64,000 nucleotides of DNA from Streptosporangium roseum DSM 43021 (GCF_000024865.1 NC_013595.1:6510001-6574000), one strand, 5' to 3'. Shown: positions 1-8,122, numbered from the stretch's first letter. Notes: generated by a model from the letters alone, not told the origin. Numbers and translations are program-made.

Positions 1-514
1 GGGCCAGGTAGCGGGAGCACGACTCCAGGCCCGCCTTGGCCACGCCCATCCAGTCGTACACGGGCCAGGCCTTGGTCGCGTCGAAGTCGAGGCCGACGAC
101 CGCGCCGCCCTCCTTCATCAGCGGCAGGCAGGCGACGGCCAGCGACTTGAACGAGTAGGTCGAGATGTGCAGGGCGGTCGCCACGTCCTCCCACGGGGTG
201 TTCAGGAAGTTTCCGCCGAGGCAGCTCTGCGGGGCGAAGCCGATGGAGTGCACCACGCCGTCGATCCCGTCCAGGTGCTGGCCGACGCGGTCGGCCAGCG
301 AGTCGAGATGCTCGGTGTTCTGCACGTCCAGCTCGATCACCGGCGGCGGCTCGGGGAGCCGCTTGGCGATGCGCTCGACCAGGCTGAGGCGGCCGAAACC
401 GGTCAGCACGACCTGCGCGCCCTCCTGCTGGGCCAGCTTGGCGACGGAGAAGGCGATGGAGGCGTCGGTCAGGACGCCGGTGACCAGAATGCGCTTGCCT
501 TCAAGGATTCCCAT
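1..514 (-). CDS. fabI: Enoyl-ACP reductase (NADH), FabI/InhA type, 3' end outside window
   Basis: Catalyses the last reduction of each fatty-acid elongation cycle (trans-2-enoyl-ACP to acyl-ACP) in cytosolic FAS II. The visible 171 residues start MGILEGKRILVTGVLTDASI, the glycine-rich NAD-binding start of InhA-type SDR enzymes (ITDSS-like segment here LTDAS), and run to YDWMGVAKAGLESCSRYLA, which carries the Tyr-x6-Lys pair of this family. The C-terminal third lies beyond base 1. It sits about 120 bp downstream of fabG on the same strand, the mabA-inhA order known from mycobacteria, so the two are probably co-transcribed. The ATG at 514-512 is the only sensible start. Identity is very likely; whether it belongs to the InhA subgroup with long-chain preference is inference. 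Confidence 0.95.
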   Translation of the reverse strand, partial: MGILEGKRILVTGVLTDASIAFSVAKLAQQEGAQVVLTGFGRLSLVERIAKRLPEPPPVIELDVQNTEHLDSLADRVGQHLDGIDGVVHSIGFAPQSCLGGNFLNTPWEDVATALHISTYSFKSLAVACLPLMKEGGAVVGLDFDATKAWPVYDWMGVAKAGLESCSRYLA

Positions 515-632
515 GGGTGCCGCCCCTCATCTGATGAATCGTTCATGTGTTCCGGCGGGCAGGACCTGCCCGCCGCTCACCACTGTGGAGGAAGGCGAGA
601 AGCCACTCCTTCCGGGGAGTGGAGGAGTCACC

Positions 633-1337
633 TCAGTGCCCCATTCCCAGCCCGCCGTCCACGGGGATGACGGCCCCGGTGATGTAGGCGGCGTCCTCGC
701 TCGCCAGGAACTTGACCACGCGCGCGACCTCGTCGGCGCTCGCGTAGCGGCCCAGCGGGATGTTCTTGCGGATCTGCTCCTGGTGGGCCTCGTCCAGCGC
801 GGCGGTCATGTCGGTCTCCACGAAGCCCGGGGAGACCACGTTGACCGTGATGCCGCGCGAACCGAGCTCGCGGGCCACGGACCGGGCGAAGCCGATCAGC
901 CCGGCCTTGGAGGCGGCGTAGTTGCTCTGCCCCGCCGAGCCGAGCATGGCCACCACCGAGGAGACCAGCACGATCCGGCCGCGCTTGAGCCGCAGCATGC
1001 CGCGCGTGGCGCGCTTGGCCACCCGGTAGGCGCCGGTCAGGTTGGCGTCGATGACGTCGGCGAAGGTCTCCTCCTTCATCATCGGCAGCAGCGTGTCCCT
1101 GGTGATGCCCGCGTTGGCGACGAGCACCTCGACCGGGCCGTGCTCGGCCTCGATCTTCCCGAACGCCGCATCGACATCGGCCGTGCTGGTCACATCGCAC
1201 CGCACGCCGAAGAGGCCCTCTGGGGGCTCTCCGGAGCGGTAGGTCACGGCGACGGCGTCACCGGCCTGGGCGAGCTGGCGGGCGATCGCGAGGCCGATGC
1301 CGCGGTTGCCGCCGGTTACGAGAACAGATCGAGCCAT
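633..1337 (-). CDS. fabG: 3-oxoacyl-ACP reductase FabG (MabA-like)
   Basis: NADPH-dependent reduction of 3-oxoacyl-ACP to 3-hydroxyacyl-ACP in fatty-acid synthesis. The 234-residue SDR protein has TGGNRGIG at residues 8-15 (cofactor loop), NAG at 75-77, the catalytic Ser at 126/127, and Tyr140 and Lys144 in SNYAASK. The C-terminal GMGH ending is the same as in FabG/MabA proteins of actinobacteria. Length is slightly below the usual 245 because the loop after strand 2 is short (RSGEPPEGLFGVRCDVT), a MabA-like trait. No Shine-Dalgarno sequence precedes the ATG at 1337; instead TAGCGT lies 7 nt upstream, so a leaderless message is likely. fabI follows. Confidence 0.95.
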   Translation of the reverse strand: MARSVLVTGGNRGIGLAIARQLAQAGDAVAVTYRSGEPPEGLFGVRCDVTSTADVDAAFGKIEAEHGPVEVLVANAGITRDTLLPMMKEETFADVIDANLTGAYRVAKRATRGMLRLKRGRIVLVSSVVAMLGSAGQSNYAASKAGLIGFARSVARELGSRGITVNVVSPGFVETDMTAALDEAHQEQIRKNIPLGRYASADEVARVVKFLASEDAAYITGAVIPVDGGLGMGH

Positions 1338-1372
1338 AGAGCTGACGCTATCGGCTACCCGGGGGTAAACCT

Positions 1373-1391
1373 CTTGTCCGTGAGGGACAAG
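1373..1391. promoter_or_regulatory. Inverted repeat in the fabG/tldD divergent promoter region
   Basis: CTTGTCCGTGAGGGACAAG has 7-base arms (CTTGTCC/GGACAAG) around 5 bases. It lies in the 77-bp gap between the divergent starts of fabG (1337) and tldD (1415). Both genes have a TANNNT hexamer about 7 nt before the start codon (fabG 1345-1350 on the minus strand, tldD 1402-1407), so the palindrome falls over or just upstream of the -35 region of both promoters. A repressor or activator site is a reasonable inference; the protein is unknown. Confidence 0.45.
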
Positions 1392-1414
1392 ATCACAGGG
1401 CTAGGATCGTTGAC

Positions 1415-2914
1415 ATGCGCCAGATCGATCCCGATTTCCTCGCTCTGCCCCTGAGGCGGCTGGCGGACGCGGCCCTGCAACGCGCCCGTGACCTCGGCGC
1501 CGAGCACGCCGACTTCCGGCTTGAGCGCGTCCGCTCGGAGACCCTGCGCCTGTCCGACGCCTCACTCGAAGGCGCCATCGACGCCGACGACCTCGGCTAC
1601 GCCGTACGGGTCGTCAAGAACGGCACCTGGGGCTTCGCCTCCGGCATCGACCTTACCCCTGAGGCGGCCGTGAGGGCCGCCGAGCAGGCGGTGGAAGTGG
1701 CCGTCATCTCCGCGGCCGTCAACCGCGAACCCATCACGCTGGCCCCCGAACCGGTCCACTCCGACGTCACCTGGGTCTCGGCCTACGACGTCGACCCCTT
1801 CGCGGTGCCGCTGCGCGACAAGGTCGCCCTGCTCGCCGACTGGTCGGACGCCCTGCTGAGGGAGCCGCGAGTGGACCACGTCCAGGCCTCGCTGCAGCAG
1901 GTCAAGGAGCAGAAGTTCTACGCCGACACCGCCGGCACCTCCACCACCCAGCAGCGGGTGCGCCTGCACCCCGAGCTGGAGGTGATGAAGGTCGAGGACG
2001 GGCGCTTCGAGTCGATGCGCACGCTGGCCCCGCCGGTCGGCCGGGGGTACGAATACCTCACCGGCACCGGCTGGGACTTCCCCGGCGAGCTGGCCCGCCT
2101 GCCCGAGTTCCTCGAGGAGAAGCTGAAGGCGCCCTCCGTCGAGGCGGGACGCTACGACCTGGTCATCGACCCGTCCAACCTGTGGCTGACGATCCACGAG
2201 TCCATCGGGCACGCCACCGAGCTGGACCGGGCCCTCGGCTACGAGGCGGCCTACGCCGGGACCAGCTTCGCCACCTTCGACCAGCTCGGCAAGCTGGTGT
2301 ACGGCTCGCAGGTGATGAACGTGGTCGGCGACCGCACGACGGAGCACGGCCTGTCCACGGTCGGCTACGACGACGAGGGCGTGGCGACCAAGCGGTTCGA
2401 CATCGTCTCCGGCGGCGTCCTGGCCGGATACCAGCTCGACCGGCGGATGGCGCGGTTGAAGGGCCTCGGCGCCTCCAACGGCTGCGCCTTCGCCGACTCC
2501 CCCGGCCACATGCCGATCCAGCGCATGGCCAACGTCTCGCTGCTGCCTGCGCCCGATGGACCCTCCACCGAGGGGCTGATCTCCGGGGTGGAGCGCGGCA
2601 TCTACGTCGTGGGCGACAAGAGCTGGTCCATCGACATGCAGCGTTACAATTTCCAATTCACCGGCCAGCGGTTCTACCGGATCGAGAACGGCAGGATCGC
2701 CGGCCAGGTCCGCGACGTCGCCTACCAGGCCACGACCACCGACTTCTGGCGGTCGATGGCGGCCGTCGGCGGGCCGCAGACCTACGTGCTGGGCGGCGCG
2801 TTCAACTGCGGCAAGGGCCAGCCCGGCCAGGTCGCCCCGGTCAGCCACGGCTGCCCGTCGGCGCTCTTCCGCGATGTGCGCATTCTCAACACCCTGCAGG
2901 AGAGTGGCAATTGA
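1415..2914 (+). CDS. tldD: TldD metalloprotease subunit
   Basis: Catalytic subunit of the TldD/TldE heterodimer, a cytosolic zinc protease that degrades unfolded peptides and matures some ribosomal peptides such as microcins. The 499-residue protein carries HESIGH at 261-266, the metal-binding HExxGH motif, with the extra Glu at 269, and the conserved C-terminal segment NCGKGQPGQ. Length matches the family. The start is the ATG at 1415, which has TAGGAT 7 nt upstream and no ribosome binding site, so the message is probably leaderless. tldE follows at once. No peptide substrate gene is seen nearby, so housekeeping proteolysis is the default role. Confidence 0.94.
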   Translation: MRQIDPDFLALPLRRLADAALQRARDLGAEHADFRLERVRSETLRLSDASLEGAIDADDLGYAVRVVKNGTWGFASGIDLTPEAAVRAAEQAVEVAVISAAVNREPITLAPEPVHSDVTWVSAYDVDPFAVPLRDKVALLADWSDALLREPRVDHVQASLQQVKEQKFYADTAGTSTTQQRVRLHPELEVMKVEDGRFESMRTLAPPVGRGYEYLTGTGWDFPGELARLPEFLEEKLKAPSVEAGRYDLVIDPSNLWLTIHESIGHATELDRALGYEAAYAGTSFATFDQLGKLVYGSQVMNVVGDRTTEHGLSTVGYDDEGVATKRFDIVSGGVLAGYQLDRRMARLKGLGASNGCAFADSPGHMPIQRMANVSLLPAPDGPSTEGLISGVERGIYVVGDKSWSIDMQRYNFQFTGQRFYRIENGRIAGQVRDVAYQATTTDFWRSMAAVGGPQTYVLGGAFNCGKGQPGQVAPVSHGCPSALFRDVRILNTLQESGN

Positions 2915-3050
2915 ACGGGCGCGGCGACAGGCACGACGGCGTCCGCGGATGCGGGCTCCGCGCCCGGGGCGAGGGGATCGCATGAGCGAGCGGACCGGAG
3001 AACAGCACACCTCGGCGGACGTCTCGACCGGCCGTGGGGAAGGGATCGGG

Positions 3051-4418
3051 ATGAGCCCCCAGGAGATGATCGAGAAGGCTCTGGATCTCTCCACGGCCGA
3101 CGACGTCGTCGTGATCGTGGACGAGGGCTCCAGCGCCAACCTGCGTTTCGCGGGCAACACGCTCACCACCAACGGCGTGGGCCGTTCCTCGCAGCTCACC
3201 GTGATCTCGATCGTGGGCCGGGGGGTGGGTGTGGTGTCGCGGGCGGCGGTCCGCCCCGAGCAGCTCGCCGACATCGTCGCCGCCGCCGATCACGCCGCAG
3301 AGGACGCGACGCCGTCCGAGGACGCCCGGCCGCTGGTCGAGGGCGGCCGCTCGGCGGACTGGGACCTGCCGGCGGAGTCCACCTCCATCGGCGTGTTCGG
3401 TGCCTTCGCCCCCGCCCTGGGCGAGGCCTTCGCCACGGCCGAGGCGGGCGGGCGCAGGCTGTACGGCTTCGCCGAGCACATCGTCACCACCACCTTCGTG
3501 GGCACCTCGGCCGGGGCCCGGCTCCGGCACACCCAGCCCACCGGCCGGCTGGAGCTCAACGCCAAGTCACCGGACATGAAGCGCTCGGCGTGGACGGGCG
3601 TGGCCACCCGCGACTTCTCCGACGTGGACGTGGCGGCGCTCGACGCCTCGCTGGCCCAGCGGCTGGAGTGGGCGAAGAACCGGATCGACCTGCCGGCGGG
3701 CCGATACGAGACGCTCCTGCCTCCGACGGCGGTGGCCGATCTGATGGTCTACCTGTACTGGACGGCCGGCGCCCGGGACGCGCTTGAGGGCCGGACGGTC
3801 TTCTCCAGGCCGGGCGGCGGGACCCGCGTCGGGGAGACCCTCTCCCCCCTCCCGATCCGCCTGTACAGCGATCCGGCCGCGCCGGGCATCGCGTGCGCGC
3901 CGTCCGTGGTGGCGCACGCCTCCAGCAGGCAGAGCTCGGTGTTCGACAACACCCTGCCGCTGGCGCCCACCGACTGGATCGCCGACGGCACCCTGACGAG
4001 CCTGATCCAGACCCGGCACTCGGCCGAGCTGACCGAGCTGCCCGTGACTCCGGCGATCGACAACCTGATCATGCGGGGGCCCGAGGGCGGCCGGTCGCTG
4101 GAGGAGATGATCGCCTCCACCGAGCGCGGCCTGCTGCTCACCTGCCTGTGGTACATCCGCGAGGTGGACCCGCAGAGCCTGCTCCTCACCGGGCTGACCC
4201 GTGACGGCGTCTACCTGGTGGAGAACGGCGAGGTCGTCGGCGAGGTGAACAACTTCCGCTTCAACGAGAGCCCGGTGGACCTGCTCGGCCGCCTCACGGA
4301 GGTCGGCGCCTCGGAGCAGACCCTGCCGCGCGAGTGGAGCGACTACTTCACCCGCACGGTCATGCCCGCGATCCGGGTGCCCGACTTCAACATGTCGACG
4401 GTCAGCCAGGCGAACTAG
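3051..4418 (+). CDS. tldE: TldE/PmbA-like partner subunit
   Basis: Non-catalytic or structural half of the TldD/TldE protease. Conserved blocks include DDVVVIVDEGSSANLRFAGN near the N-terminus, GRYETLLPPTAVADLM in the middle, and RDGVYLVENGEVVGEVNNFRFNESP towards the end. It lacks a HExxGH motif, as expected for TldE. I chose the ATG at 3051 (455 residues) because GGGAAGGG precedes it and the conserved sequence starts there. An in-frame ATG at 2982, with GAGGGG in front, would add 23 unconserved residues. It forms an operon with tldD, and its stop codon overlaps the end of the convergent gene by 4 bases. Confidence 0.9.
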   Translation: MSPQEMIEKALDLSTADDVVVIVDEGSSANLRFAGNTLTTNGVGRSSQLTVISIVGRGVGVVSRAAVRPEQLADIVAAADHAAEDATPSEDARPLVEGGRSADWDLPAESTSIGVFGAFAPALGEAFATAEAGGRRLYGFAEHIVTTTFVGTSAGARLRHTQPTGRLELNAKSPDMKRSAWTGVATRDFSDVDVAALDASLAQRLEWAKNRIDLPAGRYETLLPPTAVADLMVYLYWTAGARDALEGRTVFSRPGGGTRVGETLSPLPIRLYSDPAAPGIACAPSVVAHASSRQSSVFDNTLPLAPTDWIADGTLTSLIQTRHSAELTELPVTPAIDNLIMRGPEGGRSLEEMIASTERGLLLTCLWYIREVDPQSLLLTGLTRDGVYLVENGEVVGEVNNFRFNESPVDLLGRLTEVGASEQTLPREWSDYFTRTVMPAIRVPDFNMSTVSQAN

Positions 4419-5464
4419 CGCTGGGCCAGCGGGATGGTGTGCACCCGCTCCCACCGTTTGCCCGTCACCACGCGGGCCGTGGCGTCGGTGAGGTCGTAGA
4501 CGACCGACCAGCGGGTGTGCCCCTGGGCCACCCGCTGGAGCAGGTCCATCCCGTCCCGCCAGCTCTTCGCCGCGGGAAGGCCCCTGGCGAGCTCGCCGTA
4601 GCGGGTGTCGGCCATGCGCCGCTCGCGGGTGGTGCCGGTCATGGCGAAGTTGGTCAGCACCCGGTCCTCGATGACGTTGAGCCTGCCGCCGGAGAACTCC
4701 ACGACGGCCGACTTCCCGGTGGCGTCGGCGAGCAGGTAGTGGATCTGCGGGCTGCCGGTGAAGTCGACGTCGTAGCGGCGCATGATCGCCACCGCCTCGT
4801 CCACGGTCGCCGCCTTGTCCAGCATCACCCGGATGATCCGCACGCTGCCGACGGACGGGCGTCCGGGCGTCCTGGGGGGCAGTTCGCCGTCGGGCACCGC
4901 GGCCATGCCGATCGCCAGGCCCTTCTCGTTGACCCCGTCGAAGGGGGTGAGCACGGCGTGGGCCAGCCGGCGGCGGGTCCTCGAGTCGGCCGGGTCGGGC
5001 GGGATGTTGCTGCCGAGCACGTAGAACAGGTCCGCGATGGACACCGAGGCGTAACCGTCGGGCGGATCGGCGTGCACGACCATCGCCGGGTTGGGGTCCC
5101 AGTCGAAGTTCCGGCCGAACAGCGGCCGCTCCCCCGCCAGGTGGAACAGCGAGCAGGCCCAGCCGTCGGCACGCCCGGCGAGGTCCTCCTCGCTCAGGGA
5201 GGCCTCGCGGTCGTAGGAGCCGTGGAAGGTCATCTCGTACAGCGGCAGGTCGTCCACCCGGCGCAGGCTCTGGACCGTCCGCCGCGTGTCGGCGGCGGTC
5301 TGGTCGAGCGCGGAGCCGCGCGCCGCCGGGGAGGCGGCCGGAGAGGTGGCTGGGGAGACGGAGGCGGCCGGAGGGGCGGCGGTGCCGCCCACCGGGGTGG
5401 AGCATCCGGCGAGCAGCAGCACCGCGGCCAGCGCGGCGCCCGTGGTCCGGCGTAGATCTTCCAT
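4415..5464 (-). CDS. Lipoprotein with linear-amide C-N hydrolase (C45/choloylglycine-like Ntn) domain
   Basis: The 349-residue protein opens with a lipoprotein signal peptide (hydrophobic ALAAVLLLAG then Cys21, lipobox LAGC) and an Ala/Ser/Pro-rich spacer. An Ntn-hydrolase domain follows: WAC with Cys104 as probable nucleophile, then GRNFDWDPNP (117-126), the GRNxDW signature of acyl-coenzyme A:6-APA acyltransferase/NAAA-like enzymes, and FDGVNEKGLAIGMAAV. It should cleave a linear amide bond (N-acyl amine, N-acyl amino acid or beta-lactam side chain) outside the membrane; the substrate cannot be read from sequence. In this superfamily the nucleophile can be exposed by self-cleavage, which here would also release the enzyme from its lipid anchor. 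Convergent with tldE, overlapping by 4 bases. Confidence 0.8.
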   Translation of the reverse strand: MEDLRRTTGAALAAVLLLAGCSTPVGGTAAPPAASVSPATSPAASPAARGSALDQTAADTRRTVQSLRRVDDLPLYEMTFHGSYDREASLSEEDLAGRADGWACSLFHLAGERPLFGRNFDWDPNPAMVVHADPPDGYASVSIADLFYVLGSNIPPDPADSRTRRRLAHAVLTPFDGVNEKGLAIGMAAVPDGELPPRTPGRPSVGSVRIIRVMLDKAATVDEAVAIMRRYDVDFTGSPQIHYLLADATGKSAVVEFSGGRLNVIEDRVLTNFAMTGTTRERRMADTRYGELARGLPAAKSWRDGMDLLQRVAQGHTRWSVVYDLTDATARVVTGKRWERVHTIPLAQR

Positions 5465-5501
5465 CCCCGTAGTCTGCGCCGCCGGGCCCCGCCGTACAAG
5501 A

Positions 5502-5714
5502 TCAGGTGTCCTCCAGGCGGAATCCGACCTTCATCCCGACCTGGAAGTGGCCGACCTCACCGTCGACGATGTGCCCTCTGACCTCGGTCACCTCGAACCA
5601 GTCGAGGTGACGGAGGGTCTGCGACGCACGGCGGACGCCGTTGCGAATGGCCGCCTCGATGCTCTCCTCGGACGTGCCGACTATCTCGGTCACCCGGTAT
5701 GTGCGATCCGTCAT
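5502..5714 (-). CDS. Dodecin (flavin storage protein)
   Basis: A 70-residue protein, MTDRTYRVTEIVGTSEES followed by RNGVRRASQTLRHLDWFEVTE and a GEVGHFQVGMKVGFRLE tail. This is the beta-alpha-beta-beta pattern of dodecin, which forms hollow dodecamers that bind and protect flavins. Trp at the centre (HLDWFEV) is at the position that stacks on the isoalloxazine ring. I use the ATG at 5714 because family members begin 5-8 residues before the V-EIVGTS motif; an ATG at 5747 would add 11 residues. It is a single gene with no clear operon partner. Confidence 0.92.
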   Translation of the reverse strand: MTDRTYRVTEIVGTSEESIEAAIRNGVRRASQTLRHLDWFEVTEVRGHIVDGEVGHFQVGMKVGFRLEDT

Positions 5715-5815
5715 GCCGTCATCCTTACCCGGCGGCCATGATCGCACGCGCTCCGGCGCCCACCCGGTCCCGGGGTGGAGTCTGACCCGCCCCGTCCGGG
5801 GGCTAGGTTGGAATT

Positions 5816-6127
5816 GTGAAGCTATGGCACAAGCGCCAGGTGGTCCATCAGGTGACCGATGCCCAGCCGTCGCTGAGCGAGGACATCGGGAAACGCGAGA
5901 GAAGCTATTTCATCAAGATGGGGATCCGGCTTGTCTGCCTCGTGCTCGCCTTCACGGTCCCGGCCCCACTGCCCGTCAGGCTGCTCCTCTTCGCCGGGGC
6001 GATCTTTTTACCATACGTTGCCGTCATCGGGGCCAACGCCCCTCAGCGCGGGGTGTCCAGTGCCCCTGACATGGCGGAAACCGACCAGAACGAGATCCCG
6101 CTCCACCGACGCGAGATCGGGTCGTGA
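5816..6127 (+). CDS. DUF3099 small membrane protein
   Basis: A 103-residue protein with a GTG start. A short cytosolic N-terminus (KRQVVHQVTDAQPSLSEDIGKRERSYFIKMG) is followed by two hydrophobic segments, about residues 38-54 and 57-76, joined by a tight PAPLP turn, and a charged C-terminus. This matches the actinobacterial DUF3099 family, whose function is not known. TAGGTT lies 6 nt before the GTG and there is no ribosome binding site, so the message is probably leaderless. The candidate small RNA promoter starts only 8 bp after its stop codon. Confidence 0.85.
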   Translation: MKLWHKRQVVHQVTDAQPSLSEDIGKRERSYFIKMGIRLVCLVLAFTVPAPLPVRLLLFAGAIFLPYVAVIGANAPQRGVSSAPDMAETDQNEIPLHRREIGS

Positions 6128-6173
6128 CTAAGTCTTGACGCATCTCAGGGGTAGGAGGTGTACGCTTTAGCCA

Positions 6174-6276
6174 AGTGCCCTGGTCCCCCGTCGGGGCACT
6201 GGTGCCGGCGTTCCGGGCCCCCGTCGGAACGCCGATGAAGCGGCGCCGGGTGGTTTGCCCCCGTAACCACCCGGCG
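6174..6276 (+). ncRNA. Candidate 6C-like small RNA with three C-rich-loop hairpins
   Basis: Three perfect hairpins follow one another: arms 6174-6180/6194-6200 (7 bp), 6207-6215/6225-6233 (9 bp) and 6244-6255/6265-6276 (12 bp). Each loop contains the same CCCCCGT string (6185-6191, 6218-6224, 6258-6264), although the stems differ entirely in sequence. That pattern means conserved loops on free stems, as in the actinobacterial 6C RNA class (C-rich loops that pair with G-rich mRNA sites). A -35-like TTGACG (6135-6140) and -10-like TACGCT (6161-6166) lie upstream, spaced a rather long 20 nt. The third hairpin is followed by CCCTTTTCCCGG and may double as the terminator. No ORF covers it convincingly. 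The classical 6C description has two hairpins, so this three-hairpin form may be a variant. Strand is inferred from the promoter. Confidence 0.75.
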
Positions 6277-6294
6277 TCGCCCTTTTCCCGGCCT

Positions 6295-6552
6295 TTATCT
6301 GTCGCCTGTCGTCTCGGCGGCCTTTCTCTCCCACTCCTGCGCCAGCGCGGTGAGCCGTTCCACCGCGTCCGGCGGCGCCGAGCCCGCGCCCTGGGCCAGC
6401 CCCAGCACGTAGGCCGTCAGCGGCGCGGCCGGACGGGTCACTCCGTGGGCGACCTCCTTGGTCAGGTCAAGCAGCGCGTCGCGGTCGACCGTCGCGGGAT
6501 CGACCCCCAGCTCGCGGCAGACCAGCTCGGTCCACTCCCTCAGCACGTTCAA
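6295..6552 (-). CDS. DUF6457 small protein linked to molybdenum cofactor genes
   Basis: An 85-residue protein (MNVLREWTELVCRELGVDP, then LLDLTKEVAHGVTRPAAPLTAYVLGLAQG). This all-helical family is found in actinobacteria beside, or fused to, MobA-type nucleotidyltransferases. Here its start codon overlaps the mobA stop by 4 bases, so the two are translationally coupled. No catalytic motif is visible; a helper role in cofactor guanylylation is inferred from context only. Confidence 0.8.
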   Translation of the reverse strand: MNVLREWTELVCRELGVDPATVDRDALLDLTKEVAHGVTRPAAPLTAYVLGLAQGAGSAPPDAVERLTALAQEWERKAAETTGDR

Positions 6553-7130
6553 CTCTCACTCCTCATCCGGTCATCCGGCTCACCGCTCCGGGCGCGGCGA
6601 AGATCCTCCGCCGTGTCGCAATCGAACCACGGCCGCCCGGCGAGGTGGAGCCCGGCGGGGGCCAGCGGGGCGAGAAGCCCGTGCAGGGACCGCCCCTCGT
6701 AGCGGGCGAGCGCCCCGGCGAGCTCCGCCGTACGCCAGACTCCGGCGAGCCACTGCTCCCGTCCGTCGTCGTCGACGAGCACCGCTCCCGCTCCCGTCCC
6801 CGCCGCGTCCAGCAGCGCCGACACGTGCCCGGCGGCCAGGAACGGCAGGTCGGCCGCGAGCAGCGCCACCCAGGGCGCGGTGACCTCCGCCAGCCCCGCG
6901 CGCAGCGCCGGGACCGGGCCGCCTCCGGGCGGATCCTCCTGAACGAAGATCCCCCGAGGCAGTCCGGGACGGGGCGCTCCGACGACGATGAGCCTCCCGG
7001 CGTCCGGTACGGCCGCCGCCACCGACTCGATCAGCGGGCGGCCGGCGACGCGCAGGCCCGGCTTGTCACGCCCGCCGAGCCGCCGGGCGAGGCCGCCCGC
7101 CAGGATGCACGCGTCGTGGCGAGCGGTCAT
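6549..7130 (-). CDS. mobA: Molybdenum cofactor guanylyltransferase MobA-like
   Basis: A 193-residue NTP-transferase with the signature ILAGGLARRLGGRDKP near residues 9-24, which binds the nucleotide and Mg2+. Later segments are LLAADLPFLAAGHV (metal-binding Asp) and WFDCDTAEDLRRAR near the end. It should attach GMP to molybdopterin to give the bis-MGD cofactor used by nitrate reductase, formate dehydrogenase and similar enzymes. It overlaps moaA upstream and the DUF6457 gene downstream by 4 bases each, forming a three-gene operon. The related possibility, CTP:molybdopterin cytidylyltransferase (MocA), is less likely on length and motif. Confidence 0.88.
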   Translation of the reverse strand: MTARHDACILAGGLARRLGGRDKPGLRVAGRPLIESVAAAVPDAGRLIVVGAPRPGLPRGIFVQEDPPGGGPVPALRAGLAEVTAPWVALLAADLPFLAAGHVSALLDAAGTGAGAVLVDDDGREQWLAGVWRTAELAGALARYEGRSLHGLLAPLAPAGLHLAGRPWFDCDTAEDLRRARSGEPDDRMRSES

Positions 7131-8122
7131 CCGCCGATCGCGGACATCGGCCGGGAGGGCTGCAGGAAGGCCGGGTCGTCGATGCCGTGCCCGGCCTTCT
7201 TGATCCGGACCGCGGCCAGCCAGCGTTCGGCGATCTCGTCGTCGCCGGCTCCCGAGCGGAGCGCGGCGCGCAGGTCGGACTCGTCGGTGGCGAACAGGCA
7301 GTTGCGGATCTGGCCGTCGGCGGTGAGCCGTACCCGGTCGCAGGCGCCGCAGAACGGCCTGGTGACCGATCCGATCACCCCGACCCTGGCCGGCCCGCCG
7401 TCGACGAGGAACAGCTCGGCCGGGGCGCTGCCGCGCTCCACCGGATCGTCGTCGGTCAGGTCGAAGGAGTCGCGCAGCCGCGCGAGGATCTCATCGGCGG
7501 TGACCATGTTCTCGCGGCGCCAGCCGTGCTGGGCGTCCAGCGGCATCTGTTCGATGAACCGCAGCTCGTAGCCCCGCTCCAGGCAGTGGTGGAGCAGCGC
7601 GACGGCCTCGTGGTCGTTGATCCCGCGCATCAGCACCGTGTTGACCTTGACCGGGCGCAGTCCGGCGGCGTCGGCCGCGGCCAGGCCGTCGAGCACGTCG
7701 GCCAGCCGGTCGCGGTTGGCGAGCCGCTTGAACGTCTCCCGGTCGAGGGTGTCGAGGGAGACGTTGACCCGGTGCAGACCGGCCTCGGCGAGCGGGGCCG
7801 CCAGCCGGGCGAGCCCGATGCCGTTGGTGGTCAGCGAGACCTGGGGGCCGGGACGGAGGGCGGTGGTGCGGGCCACGATCTCCAACAGCTCGCGGCGGAG
7901 CAGGGGCTCACCACCGGTGTAGCGGACCTCGGTGATGCCGAGCCGCTCCACCCCGACGGTCACCAGCCGGACGATCTCGTCGGCGGTCAGCAGGTCGGGC
8001 TTGGGCAGCCATTCGAGGCCCTCGGGCGGCATGCAGTAGGAACACCGCAGGTTGCAACGGTCGGTGAGGGACACCCGCAGATCAGTCGCCACCCGGCCGA
8101 ACGAGTCTTGCAACGTCAACAT
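7127..8122 (-). CDS. moaA: GTP 3',8-cyclase MoaA
   Basis: Radical-SAM enzyme that starts molybdenum cofactor synthesis by converting GTP to 3',8-cyclo-7,8-dihydro-GTP. The 331-residue protein has the N-terminal [4Fe-4S] motif C23-x3-C27-x2-C30 (CNLRCSYC), the SAM-binding YTGGEPLLR segment, and the second cluster motif CGACDRVRLTADGQIRNC (C-x2-C-x13-C), and it ends in GG, which MoaA needs for activity. First gene of the moaA-mobA-DUF6457 operon. moaC and the other genes for the next steps are not in the window. Confidence 0.96.
   Translation of the reverse strand: MLTLQDSFGRVATDLRVSLTDRCNLRCSYCMPPEGLEWLPKPDLLTADEIVRLVTVGVERLGITEVRYTGGEPLLRRELLEIVARTTALRPGPQVSLTTNGIGLARLAAPLAEAGLHRVNVSLDTLDRETFKRLANRDRLADVLDGLAAADAAGLRPVKVNTVLMRGINDHEAVALLHHCLERGYELRFIEQMPLDAQHGWRRENMVTADEILARLRDSFDLTDDDPVERGSAPAELFLVDGGPARVGVIGSVTRPFCGACDRVRLTADGQIRNCLFATDESDLRAALRSGAGDDEIAERWLAAVRIKKAGHGIDDPAFLQPSRPMSAIGG

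Noticed and set aside
1562..3274. A 570-residue open frame on the minus strand opposite tldD and tldE
   Set aside because: Same cause: it is antisense to clearly conserved sequence and has low-complexity composition with no motif.
4974..5290. Beta-lactamase function for the lipoprotein hydrolase
   Set aside because: There is no SxxK or Zn-binding HxHxD motif; the Cys nucleophile and GRNFDW place it in the Ntn C-N hydrolase group.
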